This document shows, piece by piece, positions 1-6,831 of a stretch of DNA of 18,504 bases (within the stretch, counting starts at the first letter, position 1; each line of letters starts with the position of its first letter). Position numbers and translations under genes: made by a program. The notes beneath the pieces are model-generated. The model saw only the letters and a list, made by a program, of their open reading frames with translations. It was not told where the DNA came from and ran no database searches. This stretch comes from Desulfuromonadales bacterium (lineage in GTDB: Bacteria > Desulfobacterota > Desulfuromonadia > Desulfuromonadales > BM103). The stretch spans positions 1 to 18,504 of the forward strand of contig DAOWJU010000092.1 of the NCBI GenBank assembly GCA_030640215.1, given 5' to 3'.

Positions 1-667
1 CCTGGCTGGCAGGACAACAGTCTGACTCCTGTTTGGAGATACAGCCAACACAGCGGGAATGACAGGTTGGTGAACTCGGCAAAGGGGCTTCCCAGCGCCG
101 GAAGAAAAGATTCTTGGCAGCAAAACAGTGGTAATCAAGAGCACAGCGCGACAGTTGTTCGATCAGACGATTATCCGGGTTAGCCTGTAATGACATACGT
201 ACCAGGGGGTCGAGTTTACGATCATCGAAATGATCAGGTTGCCACTGATTGTTGCGATCAACCTGAACTCCTGCCACGTAGAAACGTTCTTCCTCAACGC
301 ACCAACCAACGGCAGTATAAGACCAGAGCGGCAGGGTCTGCTTTTTGCGTTGATAATCGGCTGCTGGCAACAAGGTGCGTGTGTAGCCTGGAGTCAGAAA
401 GGCAGAAACCGCCTGCATGGCACCACCGCCCCACTCTTTGGGAAGACGTTCAGCTGTCACCTGCTTGCCGCTACGACGATCAAAGCCGATTGGCGGGGTC
501 TCGGGAATGGTGAAGAGGCGACTGCCCTCAGGCATGGGGATCATCTCTTTCAGCTGTGGCCGTACCGCTTCCGTACCATTCATCCCAGCCAACAACAAAT
601 CAGGGTGTTCAAAGACCTCACCACTCTCGTCGGCGACCACTGCCAGTATAGTTTTATTTTTTGCCAC
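1..667 (-). CDS. Radical SAM protein, N-terminal part (runs off left edge)
   Basis: Reading the minus strand from a GTG at 667 gives 222 codons without a stop up to the window edge, so the gene continues to the left. The first ~200 residues have no motif I can name (start MAKNKTILAVVADESGEVFE). Residues 202-209 are CHSRCVGC, a Cx3Cx2C motif that fits the 4Fe-4S site of radical SAM enzymes, with Cys202, Cys206 and Cys209 as ligands; more cysteines follow (CCPAS at 217-221). Geobacter-type genomes carry radical SAM proteins with this long N-terminal extension, but I cannot name the substrate. The start is supported by AGAGG eight bases upstream of GTG667; a second in-frame GTG at 679 is possible, and an in-frame TAG lies just above it. 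Plus-strand open frames over this stretch are shadows. The gene is divergent from the rhodanese gene. Confidence 0.8.
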   Translation of the reverse strand, partial: MAKNKTILAVVADESGEVFEHPDLLLAGMNGTEAVRPQLKEMIPMPEGSRLFTIPETPPIGFDRRSGKQVTAERLPKEWGGGAMQAVSAFLTPGYTRTLLPAADYQRKKQTLPLWSYTAVGWCVEEERFYVAGVQVDRNNQWQPDHFDDRKLDPLVRMSLQANPDNRLIEQLSRCALDYHCFAAKNLFFRRWEAPLPSSPTCHSRCVGCISKQESDCCPASQ

Positions 668-915
668 CTGTTGCACCTCTATGATTAGCTTCTAAAGAGA
701 CATTCTCTGCAATGTTATCACAGGGTCAGCTTTGGAAACAATTTCTACTTCTGCGGAGCGTTAAGACCCTAGGTTTAAGGCATTCCATCCTCACCCATAT
801 TCCACACCGTCCCGCAGTGCTTTATCTGTTCCCATAAAAACACCTTGACACTGTTGTATATTTGTATTATTCCTGAGTCACACAGTCAATAATTACTCAA
901 CGACAGGAGACAAAC
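668..915. promoter_or_regulatory. Divergent intergenic region between radical SAM gene and rhodanese gene
   Basis: This 248-bp stretch holds no open frame that looks coding. It must contain outward-facing promoters. For the plus-strand rhodanese gene a perfect TTGACA lies at 845-850, followed by an AT-rich stretch (TATATTTGTATTAT, 857-870), although no hexamer with ideal 17-bp spacing matches TATAAT well. For the minus-strand gene I see only weak hexamers (TTGTTT and GATAAC, 16 bp apart, near 720-750). No clear operator or hairpin stands out. Promoter positions are inference. Confidence 0.35.
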
Positions 916-1842
916 ATGCAGTCATTCAAAAAGTTCATTACGTTCACCATTGTGCTTCTGGTCGGACTACCGACCATGGCGAACGCCGCGCTGGACGATT
1001 ACTTTGTACAAACCGATTGGTTAGCCAAGAATCGGTCGAACGTTGTGATCCTCGATGCCCGTCAAACTCCGCTCTTCTTACTGGGCCACATTGAAGGAGC
1101 TCACCACTTGCCACGCAGTGCATTTCTCGATAAACGCAATGGTGTCAAGAGTTTGGTTCCAACCACCACCGCCTTCGAGGCCTTGATGGAAAAGTTTGGT
1201 ATCACTCCTGAGACCACCGTGATCACCTATGCTGAAGACAGTAATCCCTATGCCGCTCGTCTGGCCTGGACCTTACGCTATCACGGCCATGAGAAAACCC
1301 TGGTCCTTGATGGCGGCTACGAGAAATGGACCAAGGAGGACCACCCAACATCGTTACTACTGACAACAGCAGCAGTGCCAAGCAACTATCGGGTCTCGAC
1401 TCCTGGCAAGGCACGCGCCGAAGCAGACTACGTACTGACCCAACTGGGCAACCCTGCAGTCGTCATCTGGGATACCCGCACCCCTGAAGAATACGACGGC
1501 AGCAAAGTTCGCGCTGACCGTGGTGGGCATATCCCCGGCGCAACCCACCTTAACTGGACAAAACTGCAGCATGAGGTTGACGGCGTCAAAGTGCTGAAGA
1601 GTGAGGCAGAAATCCGTACTCTACTCACCCAATATGGCATTACACCCGGCCAGGAGGTTATCGCCCATTGCCAGACCGGCATTCGTTCCTCCTACGCCAC
1701 TCTGGTGCTGCAAGGATTAGGTTACGCGCAGGTGAAGAATTACGATGGTTCCTGGATCGAATGGGCCAACAATCCGAGTTTGCCAATCATTGAGAATGCA
1801 GAGGCTACGCAACACGAAGAGGTCGCCTTGCTGCGTAACTGA
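916..1842 (+). CDS. Exported tandem-domain rhodanese (thiosulfate sulfurtransferase family)
   Basis: The product is 308 residues. Residues 1-24 form a Sec signal peptide: basic start (FKKF), hydrophobic core (IVLLVGL) and an A-N-A cleavage site before Ala25, so the protein should be periplasmic. Two rhodanese domains follow, about 33-140 and 160-290. The second carries the active-site loop CQTGIRSS with catalytic Cys252; the first has the matching loop without cysteine (YAEDSNPYAARLAW), as is usual for the inactive N-terminal domain of two-domain sulfurtransferases. The family moves sulfane sulfur from thiosulfate or mercaptopyruvate to a thiophilic acceptor; the real donor and acceptor here are unknown. 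The start is clear: AGGAGA at 905-910, five bases from ATG. It appears to be a single-gene transcript ended by a hairpin at 1876-1905. Confidence 0.9.
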   Translation: MQSFKKFITFTIVLLVGLPTMANAALDDYFVQTDWLAKNRSNVVILDARQTPLFLLGHIEGAHHLPRSAFLDKRNGVKSLVPTTTAFEALMEKFGITPETTVITYAEDSNPYAARLAWTLRYHGHEKTLVLDGGYEKWTKEDHPTSLLLTTAAVPSNYRVSTPGKARAEADYVLTQLGNPAVVIWDTRTPEEYDGSKVRADRGGHIPGATHLNWTKLQHEVDGVKVLKSEAEIRTLLTQYGITPGQEVIAHCQTGIRSSYATLVLQGLGYAQVKNYDGSWIEWANNPSLPIIENAEATQHEEVALLRN

Positions 1843-1875
1843 TCAGAGCAACTCCTCTCCTGAAGTTGAAACACA

Positions 1876-1905
1876 TGTCCCCATCCGGCTATCCGGATGG
1901 GGACA
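1876..1905 (+). terminator. Strong inverted repeat after rhodanese gene
   Basis: A 13-bp perfect stem (TGTCCCCATCCGG with its complement) closes on the 4-base loop CTAT, 33 bases after the rhodanese stop. There is no T-tract after it on the plus strand, so it may act as a weak intrinsic terminator, as an mRNA 3'-end stabiliser, or in another role. The stem is directly visible; the role is inferred. Confidence 0.45.
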
Positions 1906-1990
1906 CTAAGTATCATCAGCTAATATATGATTATACTGACCTAAACAAATCACAACCATTCAACACAATTTTGAATGTTAACAAAGATAT

Positions 1991-2067
1991 CTGTCATCCT
2001 CGAATGATTCTATCGGGGATCCATGTTTGAAAGTCTGGATTCCCGATTACACCCTCGGCAATGACAG
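1991..2067. repeat. 77-bp palindromic repeat-like element
   Basis: The element begins CTGTCAT (1991-1997) and ends with the exact complement ATGACAG (2061-2067). Inside lies an 11-bp inner stem, ATCGGGGATCC at 2012-2022 against GGATTCCCGAT at 2037-2047 with one G-T pair, around a 14-base loop. The combination of GTCAT ends with a GGATTCCCG arm resembles the small palindromic intergenic repeats common in many bacterial genomes. It sits 50 bases upstream of the selenoprotein start and could place a hairpin or promoter elements there. Only one copy is in this window, so its repeat nature is inferred. Confidence 0.5.
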
Positions 2068-2116
2068 CTTTTTTGTTGTTCTAACTTGTTACAATAAAAT
2101 TCTACAGGAGAATTCC

Positions 2117-2953
2117 ATGTCGCTAACCAACCGATTTAAAAACCGCCTGATCGCCAAAGTGATTACCCGCTATCCGAGTATTGCGCAACGTTTTATCAGT
2201 GCCTACGAGCCGTGGGAATCGGGAGAGGCTGTGCCCTGGTCACCACCACAAAAGCCGTTAAGCGCATGCAAGCTGGCGCTGGTCACCACCTCCGGTGTCC
2301 ACCACACGGCACAGGAACCCTTCGATATGCAGGACAGTGATGGTGACCCGACTTTCCGGATGATTGATGGCGCGACCATCGCCAACGACTACAAGATCAC
2401 GCACGACTACTATGATCACAGTGATGCCGAAAAGGATCTCAACATCATATTACCACTCGACAGGCTAAGGGAATTGCAGCAGGAAGGAGTGATTGATCAA
2501 CTGGCCGAGACCCACTACTCATTCATGGGCCATATCGACGGCCGACATATTGCCACCCTGATTGGACAGACAGCGAAACAAGTCGTGGAGAAACTCAAGC
2601 AGGATCAGGTTGACGTCGTCCTGCTAACCCCGGCTTGAGGCATCTGCAATCAATCCGTGGGATTGATACAAAGAGAGATCGAACTAGCAGGAATTGCCAC
2701 CGTGGGGGTAACGATCGTGCGTGAGTACACGGAAAAGGTCCAGCCGCCACGCAGCGTTTATCTGAAGTGGCCTTTTGGGCACCCGCTTGGCGAACCGGGC
2801 AATGTAAAGCAACAACGTGCTGTCGTGCTGGAAGCATTCAAGGCCCTTTACACGATCACCACCCCAGGTGAGATCGTAGATCTGCCATTCAAATGGCGGC
2901 GTCACGATTACAATAGCTACGAAGAACCGGGACCTTTTGTGCCTCGCAGTTAA
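2117..2953 (+). CDS. GrdB-family selenoprotein, read through an in-frame UGA (Sec174)
   Basis: The ATG at 2117 has AGGAG at 2106-2110. The frame runs to TGA at 2636-2638 and, without any shift, on to TAA at 2951-2953, giving 278 residues with selenocysteine at position 174. The junction reads LLTPA-U-GICNQSVGLIQREIELAGI, matching the redox centre of the selenoprotein B family of glycine/sarcosine/betaine reductases (T-x-U-x2-C followed by x-KEIE-x-AGI); Cys177 makes a UxxC pair. Features such as the DxxDAEKDLN...LPLDRLREL stretch (residues ~108-127) also fit that family. The protein is shorter than classical GrdB (about 430 residues), and no grdA, grdC, grdE or thioredoxin gene is near, so it is probably a stand-alone redox enzyme of unknown substrate and not part of glycine reductase. 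A hairpin fitting a bacterial SECIS follows the UGA. An upstream in-frame ATG at 2027 lies inside the palindromic element and lacks a ribosome site. The alternative of two genes is unlikely because the second half has no start signal. Confidence 0.85.
2636..2638 (+). other. Selenocysteine codon UGA (recoded)
   Basis: This TGA is in frame with both flanking coding halves and is followed by GGC ATC TGC, encoding the UGIC redox pair. Its place matches the Sec site of GrdB-family proteins. Ordinary gene callers would stop here. Confidence 0.85.
2639..2667 (+). promoter_or_regulatory. Candidate bacterial SECIS element
   Basis: Right after the UGA an 8-bp perfect stem, ATCAATCC (2649-2656) with GGATTGAT (2660-2667), closes a GTG loop. 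The loop starts 18 bases after the UGA and begins with G. Bacterial SECIS elements lie inside the coding region just downstream of UGA with a G in the first loop positions, which this fits. Binding by SelB is inferred from position and shape. Confidence 0.7.
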
Positions 2954-2966
2954 AAACCTGAAAGAA

Positions 2967-2998
2967 AAAAAGGGATGCCTCGCGAGGCATCCCTTTTT
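2967..2998. terminator. Bidirectional intrinsic terminator between selenoprotein gene and gltA
   Basis: A 14-bp stem built from AAAAAGGGATGCCT and its complement closes on a CGCG loop. The A-run on one side and T-run on the other give a U-tract in either direction, so it serves both the plus-strand selenoprotein gene (stop at 2953) and the minus-strand citrate synthase gene (stop at 3021). Confidence 0.92.
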
Positions 2999-3020
2999 AC
3001 TTGCATATAAACTGTTGGAT

Positions 3021-4331
3021 TTAGATACCAGCAGCTTCTTCCAGCATCGCAGTCGTAACCGACTTAGGACGCTCAATAGCATAACCAAGAGCACGGTCCC
3101 AAGTGATGTTGGCGAGGCAACCGAGTGCACGGCCGATACCGAACAGAACAGTGTAGAACTCGTACTGCTCAACACCGTAGTACCACTGGATAACGCCAGA
3201 CTGTGCATCAACATTTGGCCAGGGGTTTTTGGCTTTGCCATGCTCGGTGAGCACGCCAGGAGCAACTTCAAAGATCATCCGGACCAACTGGAACAGTGGG
3301 TAATCTTTGAGACCATCGGTCTTCATGCAGAACTCACGCTGTGAGGTGTAACGAGGGTCGGTCTTACGCAGAACGGCATGACCGTAACCCGGGATAACCT
3401 GACCGCTGTTGAGAGTGTCCCAGAGAGCTTCTTTGAGACCTTCTTCGGTAGGAACTTTGCCGCCCAGCTTCTCCATGAAAGCCTGGGTCCAACGGAGGAC
3501 TTCCTCGTTTGCCAGACCGTGCAGAGGACCAGCAAGACCGTTGAGGCCAGCGCTGTAGGAGTAGTATGCGTCAGACAGAGCAGAAGCAACCAGGTGAGTG
3601 GCATGAGCGGAAACGTTGCCAGACTCATGGTCAGAATGCAGAATGAAGTACATACGTGCGACATCATCATAAGGAGCATCAATGCCCATCATGTGAGCGA
3701 AGTTTCCGCCCATGTCGAGATTCGGATCAGCAGCGATCTGCTCATCGTTCTTGTACTTCTTACGGTAGATGAAAGCACCGATAGGACCGAGCTTTGCCAT
3801 CATGTTGTTGGAGTCTTCAAACATGTCTTCCCAGCAAGTCATCTTGTTGAACTTGCCAGCTGCATAGTTGCTGGAAAATACAGAGTCACGCTGCATCGCC
3901 AGAACGGCAGAAGAGAACATGGTCATTGGATGAGTATCGCTCGGCATGGCATTGAGTACGTCATAGACATACTGAGGCACCACGGAACGAGCTTTCCAGT
4001 CTTCAACAACTTCCAGAGTCTGCTCCATAGTCGGAACATCACCGGTCAGCAGCATGTACCAGAAACCTTCAACATAAGGCTGATCACTGCCCGGAACCTT
4101 CGGCAGAGCAGCAAAGGTCTCCGGAATAGTCAAGCCGCGGAAGCGGATACCTTCAAAGGGATCCAGGTAAGAGATATCTGTTACCAGGCTCTTGATGCCA
4201 CGGGCACCACCGATAGTCTGGGCGATAGTGACATCACCAAGTTTGACATCACCAAACTCTTTGGCCAGACGGGTAGTCCGTGGGCGATGCGCGTCAATCT
4301 TTGCACGTAGAACGTCTTTCAGTGTTGACAT
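3021..4331 (-). CDS. gltA: Citrate synthase, eukaryote-like type
   Basis: The product condenses acetyl-CoA with oxaloacetate to citrate, the entry step of the TCA cycle and central to acetate oxidation in this group. It has 436 residues from MSTLKDVLR; the ATG at 4331 has AAGGAG at 4340-4345, whereas the longer frame to 4376 has no start signal. It matches mitochondrial-type enzymes more than the E. coli hexameric type: HSDHESGN (His232), GPLHGLANEEVL (catalytic His271, pig His274), YGHAVLRKTDPR (His318, pig His320) and PNVDAQSG (Asp375, pig Asp375). Geobacteraceae are known to carry this eukaryote-like citrate synthase. The gene is monocistronic between the terminator at 2967-2998 and its own promoter, with a leader of about 225 bases. 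The many long frames on the opposite strand are shadows caused by biased codon use. Confidence 0.97.
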   Translation of the reverse strand: MSTLKDVLRAKIDAHRPRTTRLAKEFGDVKLGDVTIAQTIGGARGIKSLVTDISYLDPFEGIRFRGLTIPETFAALPKVPGSDQPYVEGFWYMLLTGDVPTMEQTLEVVEDWKARSVVPQYVYDVLNAMPSDTHPMTMFSSAVLAMQRDSVFSSNYAAGKFNKMTCWEDMFEDSNNMMAKLGPIGAFIYRKKYKNDEQIAADPNLDMGGNFAHMMGIDAPYDDVARMYFILHSDHESGNVSAHATHLVASALSDAYYSYSAGLNGLAGPLHGLANEEVLRWTQAFMEKLGGKVPTEEGLKEALWDTLNSGQVIPGYGHAVLRKTDPRYTSQREFCMKTDGLKDYPLFQLVRMIFEVAPGVLTEHGKAKNPWPNVDAQSGVIQWYYGVEQYEFYTVLFGIGRALGCLANITWDRALGYAIERPKSVTTAMLEEAAGI

Positions 4332-4555
4332 AAGCTCTCTCCTTTGGGAAATGGAATGGTGGTGGGCAAAACCCACCAGAGTAAAACTGTCCCTTGTTTA
4401 CCGAACAACAACTGTCATATGATAAATCAACCCGCCGACAACTCAACCTTTGGAGCGTTGTACCCGCACCAGACAGACGATAAATGCGGCGGGAAATGAA
4501 TAAGATGGACCAAGGGCAAATCATGCTTGTGATTCTTTACCCTTTCTCATCTATC
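4332..4555 (-). promoter_or_regulatory. Long 5' leader of gltA with hairpins
   Basis: If the promoter at 4563-4591 is right, the mRNA has about 225 bases before the start codon. Just above the Shine-Dalgarno site a 7-bp hairpin (TGGTGGG at 4360-4366 with CCCACCA at 4372-4378, loop of 5) is visible. Farther up, CCCGCCG (4431-4437) can pair with CGGCGGG (4487-4493) across 49 bases. I see no known riboswitch. No gene is present here. Confidence 0.4.
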
Positions 4556-4562
4556 AAATAAC

Positions 4563-4591
4563 GTTCTAACAAGTCACCCCTAAAGTGTCAA
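4563..4591 (-). promoter_or_regulatory. Sigma70-type promoter of gltA
   Basis: On the minus strand a perfect TTGACA (4586-4591) is separated by 17 bp from TAGAAC (4563-4568, four of six matches to TATAAT). It faces gltA. Confidence 0.5.
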
Positions 4592-4598
4592 GCCGATT

Positions 4599-4615
4599 TT
4601 GTATACTGTATGCAA
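4599..4615. promoter_or_regulatory. Operator-like 17-bp dyad upstream of gltA
   Basis: TTGTATACTGTATGCAA is a near-perfect palindrome (7 of 8 positions per arm, odd centre). It lies 8 bp above the gltA -35 box and about 30 bp above the dusB -35 box. The TTGTATAC-type arms resemble GntR-family operators. The bound regulator is not known from the sequence. Confidence 0.5.
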
Positions 4616-4647
4616 TTTCTTTTTTATGTAAGAGCATTTCTTTTAGT

Positions 4648-4675
4648 TTGCATTACAAATCCAGCATGGTAATAT
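4648..4675 (+). promoter_or_regulatory. Sigma70-type promoter of the dusB-ntrB-ntrC run
   Basis: TTGCAT (4648-4653) and TAATAT (4670-4675) are 16 bp apart, about 25 bases upstream of the dusB start. Confidence 0.45.
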
Positions 4676-4699
4676 GCACAAAAATTAGGCAGATAATTC

Positions 4700-5659
4700 A
4701 TGAAAATCGGCTCCCTTAAACTCGAAAACCCAATCATTTCAGCACCCATGGCAGGCATCTCGGACTTGCCCTATCGTCTCATCATGAAGCGCCACGGTGC
4801 CGCTCTGGTCTTCACCGAGATGATCAGCGCCAATGGGCTCTTTTTCAACGGTAAGGCGACCCGCGTACTGCTCAATTCCCGTGAGGAAGAACATCCTCTT
4901 GGCGTTCAGTTGTTTGGCGAAGACCCGGAACGCCTGGCAGAAGCGGTCAAGCAGGTTGAAGATTGTGGCGAGCTCATTGACCTTAACCTCGGTTGCCCGG
5001 TCCGCAAAGTTATTCGCTCGGGAGCCGGTAGCGCTCTCCTGCGCGATCCAGACAAAGTTGCTCGCATTATCTCTGCAGTACGCCACGCAACCTCCCGACC
5101 ACTGACGATCAAGTTCCGCTCCGGATGGGATCACGACTTGATCAATTTTCTGGAGATTGCTCACATCGCTGTCGAGGAAGGGGTCGATGCTGTCACCCTG
5201 CACCCGCGCACACGTTCGCAAATGTTCGGCGGTCAAGCCGACTGGCAGCAGATCAAGAAACTTAAAGAAAGTCTTTCAATCCCGGTCATCGGCAGTGGCG
5301 ACCTCTTCTCTGCAGAGTGTATTAAAACCATGTTTGAGCAGACCGGATGTGATGCTGTCATGATTGGCCGAGGTGGCTACGGCAACCCCTGGATCATCAA
5401 CCAGGCTCTGGACTTGCTCGCCGGGCGTCCAGTCATACAGCCGAGCGCGACAGAACGGCTTGCTGTGGCAAGAGATCATTTTGAACTCTGTCTGGGGACC
5501 TTTGGCCCGCGCAAAACGCTGGGGCAGATGCGCAAGCACCTCTGCTGGTATGTACGAGGCATGGAAAATGCTGCCGAATTCCGCGCACAGATCAACCAGA
5601 CCAGAACAACCACTGAGATGAGCGACCTGCTCGAGGATTTCTTTGCTAATGCTGCCTGA
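4700..5659 (+). CDS. dusB: tRNA-dihydrouridine synthase (DusB/NifR3 type)
   Basis: This 319-residue FMN enzyme reduces uridines in the D-loop of tRNA. The TIM-barrel part spans about 5-240. Visible family motifs are APMAGISDLPYR near the N-terminus, LNLGCPVRKVIRSGAGSALL with catalytic Cys99, TLHPRTRSQMFGG, IGSGDL and the FMN-phosphate loop DAVMIGRGGYGNPW. The C-terminal helical domain contains KHLCWYVRGM, typical of DusB. The ribosome site is weak (TTAGG about 12 bases upstream), but conservation starts directly at this ATG. Its end overlaps the histidine kinase start by 11 bases. The order dusB (nifR3), ntrB, ntrC is known from alphaproteobacteria; here it recurs in what I take to be a deltaproteobacterium. 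Confidence 0.95.
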   Translation: MKIGSLKLENPIISAPMAGISDLPYRLIMKRHGAALVFTEMISANGLFFNGKATRVLLNSREEEHPLGVQLFGEDPERLAEAVKQVEDCGELIDLNLGCPVRKVIRSGAGSALLRDPDKVARIISAVRHATSRPLTIKFRSGWDHDLINFLEIAHIAVEEGVDAVTLHPRTRSQMFGGQADWQQIKKLKESLSIPVIGSGDLFSAECIKTMFEQTGCDAVMIGRGGYGNPWIINQALDLLAGRPVIQPSATERLAVARDHFELCLGTFGPRKTLGQMRKHLCWYVRGMENAAEFRAQINQTRTTTEMSDLLEDFFANAA

Positions 5660-6767
5660 TCAGCCTAAATCCGGAACGTCTCCGAGTACCGACTCTGCTC
5701 TCTACGGCATGATCCTGGAGAACATCGACCGTGCCGTGGTTGCCTTTGACGAGGAAGGCCGGATCAGCCTTTTCAATCCAGCCGCTGAAGCCCTCATGGA
5801 TCGCTCATCACGCCAAACAATCGGCAAGCACTACCAGGAGCTTTTCAAAGACCAGGACACCCTGCTCTACCTGGTTAAGGTTGCCCTGGAAGAAGGCCGC
5901 TCCATTACTGATGACGAAGGCCTTTATCTGCACCGGTCGAACGCTGCACCCTTACCTGTCAATGCTTATGCTGCACCGATTTATGCCAGCAAAAGTAATC
6001 AGGACGGTGTGGTCATGATCATTCGCGACTTATCGAGAATCAAGGAACTTGAAGGGACCTTACGACGCGCTGACCGCCTGTCGATGCTGGGCACTCTGGC
6101 CGCCGGGTTGGCCCATGAGATCAAAAATCCTCTTGGCGGGATCAAGGGGGCGGCACAACTGCTCGCCATGGAACTGAGCGACGAGAGTTCCATGCTGGAC
6201 TACACGCAAATTATGATTAAAGAAGTGGAACGCATCAACTTCATCATTGAGGAGTTGATGGACCTTGGTAATCCGAGGCCTCCTGAAATCGGCGAAGTTG
6301 AGCTGACCAGAATTCTGGATGATATCGTTCTGCTGCAAAGAGAAGCGGCACGCGGTCAGAACATCAAGTTTCTATTAGAACTCGACCCAAGCATCCCACC
6401 GGTTCAGGGCGATGAGGGTCTTTTGACCCGTCTCTTCCTCAACCTCATCAAGAATGCCAGAGAGGCAATCGAACATGAGGGTGAGGTCTTAATCGAAACC
6501 AGGATTTCCTCTAGCTACCACTTGACCAGTCCAGGCAGACGCTCATCACCGATGGTGGACATTACGATCAGCGATACTGGCTGCGGTATCAATCCAGAAG
6601 AACTGGATCGAATCTTCACTCCTTATTTTACGACCAAGAGCAAAGGGAGTGGCCTCGGACTGGCTATTTCACAAAAGATTATTGAAGACCACTATGGCTT
6701 GCTGAAAATTGAAAGTTCCCCTGGTGAGGGAACGACGATGATTGTTTCATTGCCGCTGCGCCGCTAG
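5649..6767 (+). CDS. NtrB-type PAS sensor histidine kinase
   Basis: The product has 372 residues and no membrane segments, so it is cytosolic. A PAS domain spans about 18-125 (MILENIDRAVVAFDEEGRISLFN). The phospho-acceptor helix carries AHEIKNPLGGIKGAAQLL with His156, in the HEIKNPL form seen in NtrB/GlnL kinases. The ATPase domain shows the N-box NLIKNAREAIE (Asn269), the G1 box DTGCGI (Asp309) and the G2 box GSGLGLAI. The ATG at 5649 overlaps the last 11 bases of dusB, with GAGGA at 5633-5637, which suggests coupled translation; an in-frame TTG at 5643 is an alternative. The partner is the response regulator encoded next. Nitrogen control is the likely role by family and neighbours, but the input signal cannot be read from the sequence. 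Confidence 0.9.
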   Translation: MLPDQPKSGTSPSTDSALYGMILENIDRAVVAFDEEGRISLFNPAAEALMDRSSRQTIGKHYQELFKDQDTLLYLVKVALEEGRSITDDEGLYLHRSNAAPLPVNAYAAPIYASKSNQDGVVMIIRDLSRIKELEGTLRRADRLSMLGTLAAGLAHEIKNPLGGIKGAAQLLAMELSDESSMLDYTQIMIKEVERINFIIEELMDLGNPRPPEIGEVELTRILDDIVLLQREAARGQNIKFLLELDPSIPPVQGDEGLLTRLFLNLIKNAREAIEHEGEVLIETRISSSYHLTSPGRRSSPMVDITISDTGCGINPEELDRIFTPYFTTKSKGSGLGLAISQKIIEDHYGLLKIESSPGEGTTMIVSLPLRR

Positions 6768-6831
6768 CAGCCAGTTTGTTGATTGTCCGGCAAGCTGCCA
6801 GGCGAGGTATTTTTTTCAAGGAGGATTTTAA

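Noticed and set aside
190..695. Plus-strand open frames of 92-152 codons at the left edge
   Set aside because: They lie opposite the radical SAM frame, which has a recognisable motif and start signal; the plus-strand products resemble nothing.
2027..2116. ATG at 2027 as start of the selenoprotein
   Set aside because: It lies inside the palindromic element with no ribosome site, while ATG2117 has AGGAG at ideal distance and begins the family-like sequence.
2636..2953. UGA at 2636 as a true stop, with a separate small gene from GTG2657 to 2953
   Set aside because: The second half has no ribosome site, keeps the same frame, and completes a known family motif across the UGA; a SECIS-like hairpin follows.
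3378..4310. 310-codon plus-strand open frame
   Set aside because: It is antisense to citrate synthase, whose catalytic motifs are all present; the frame is a codon-bias shadow without a ribosome site.
4332..4376. ATG at 4376 as start of citrate synthase
   Set aside because: The extra 15 residues come from the leader hairpin and ribosome-site region; the conserved protein starts at 4331 after AAGGAG.
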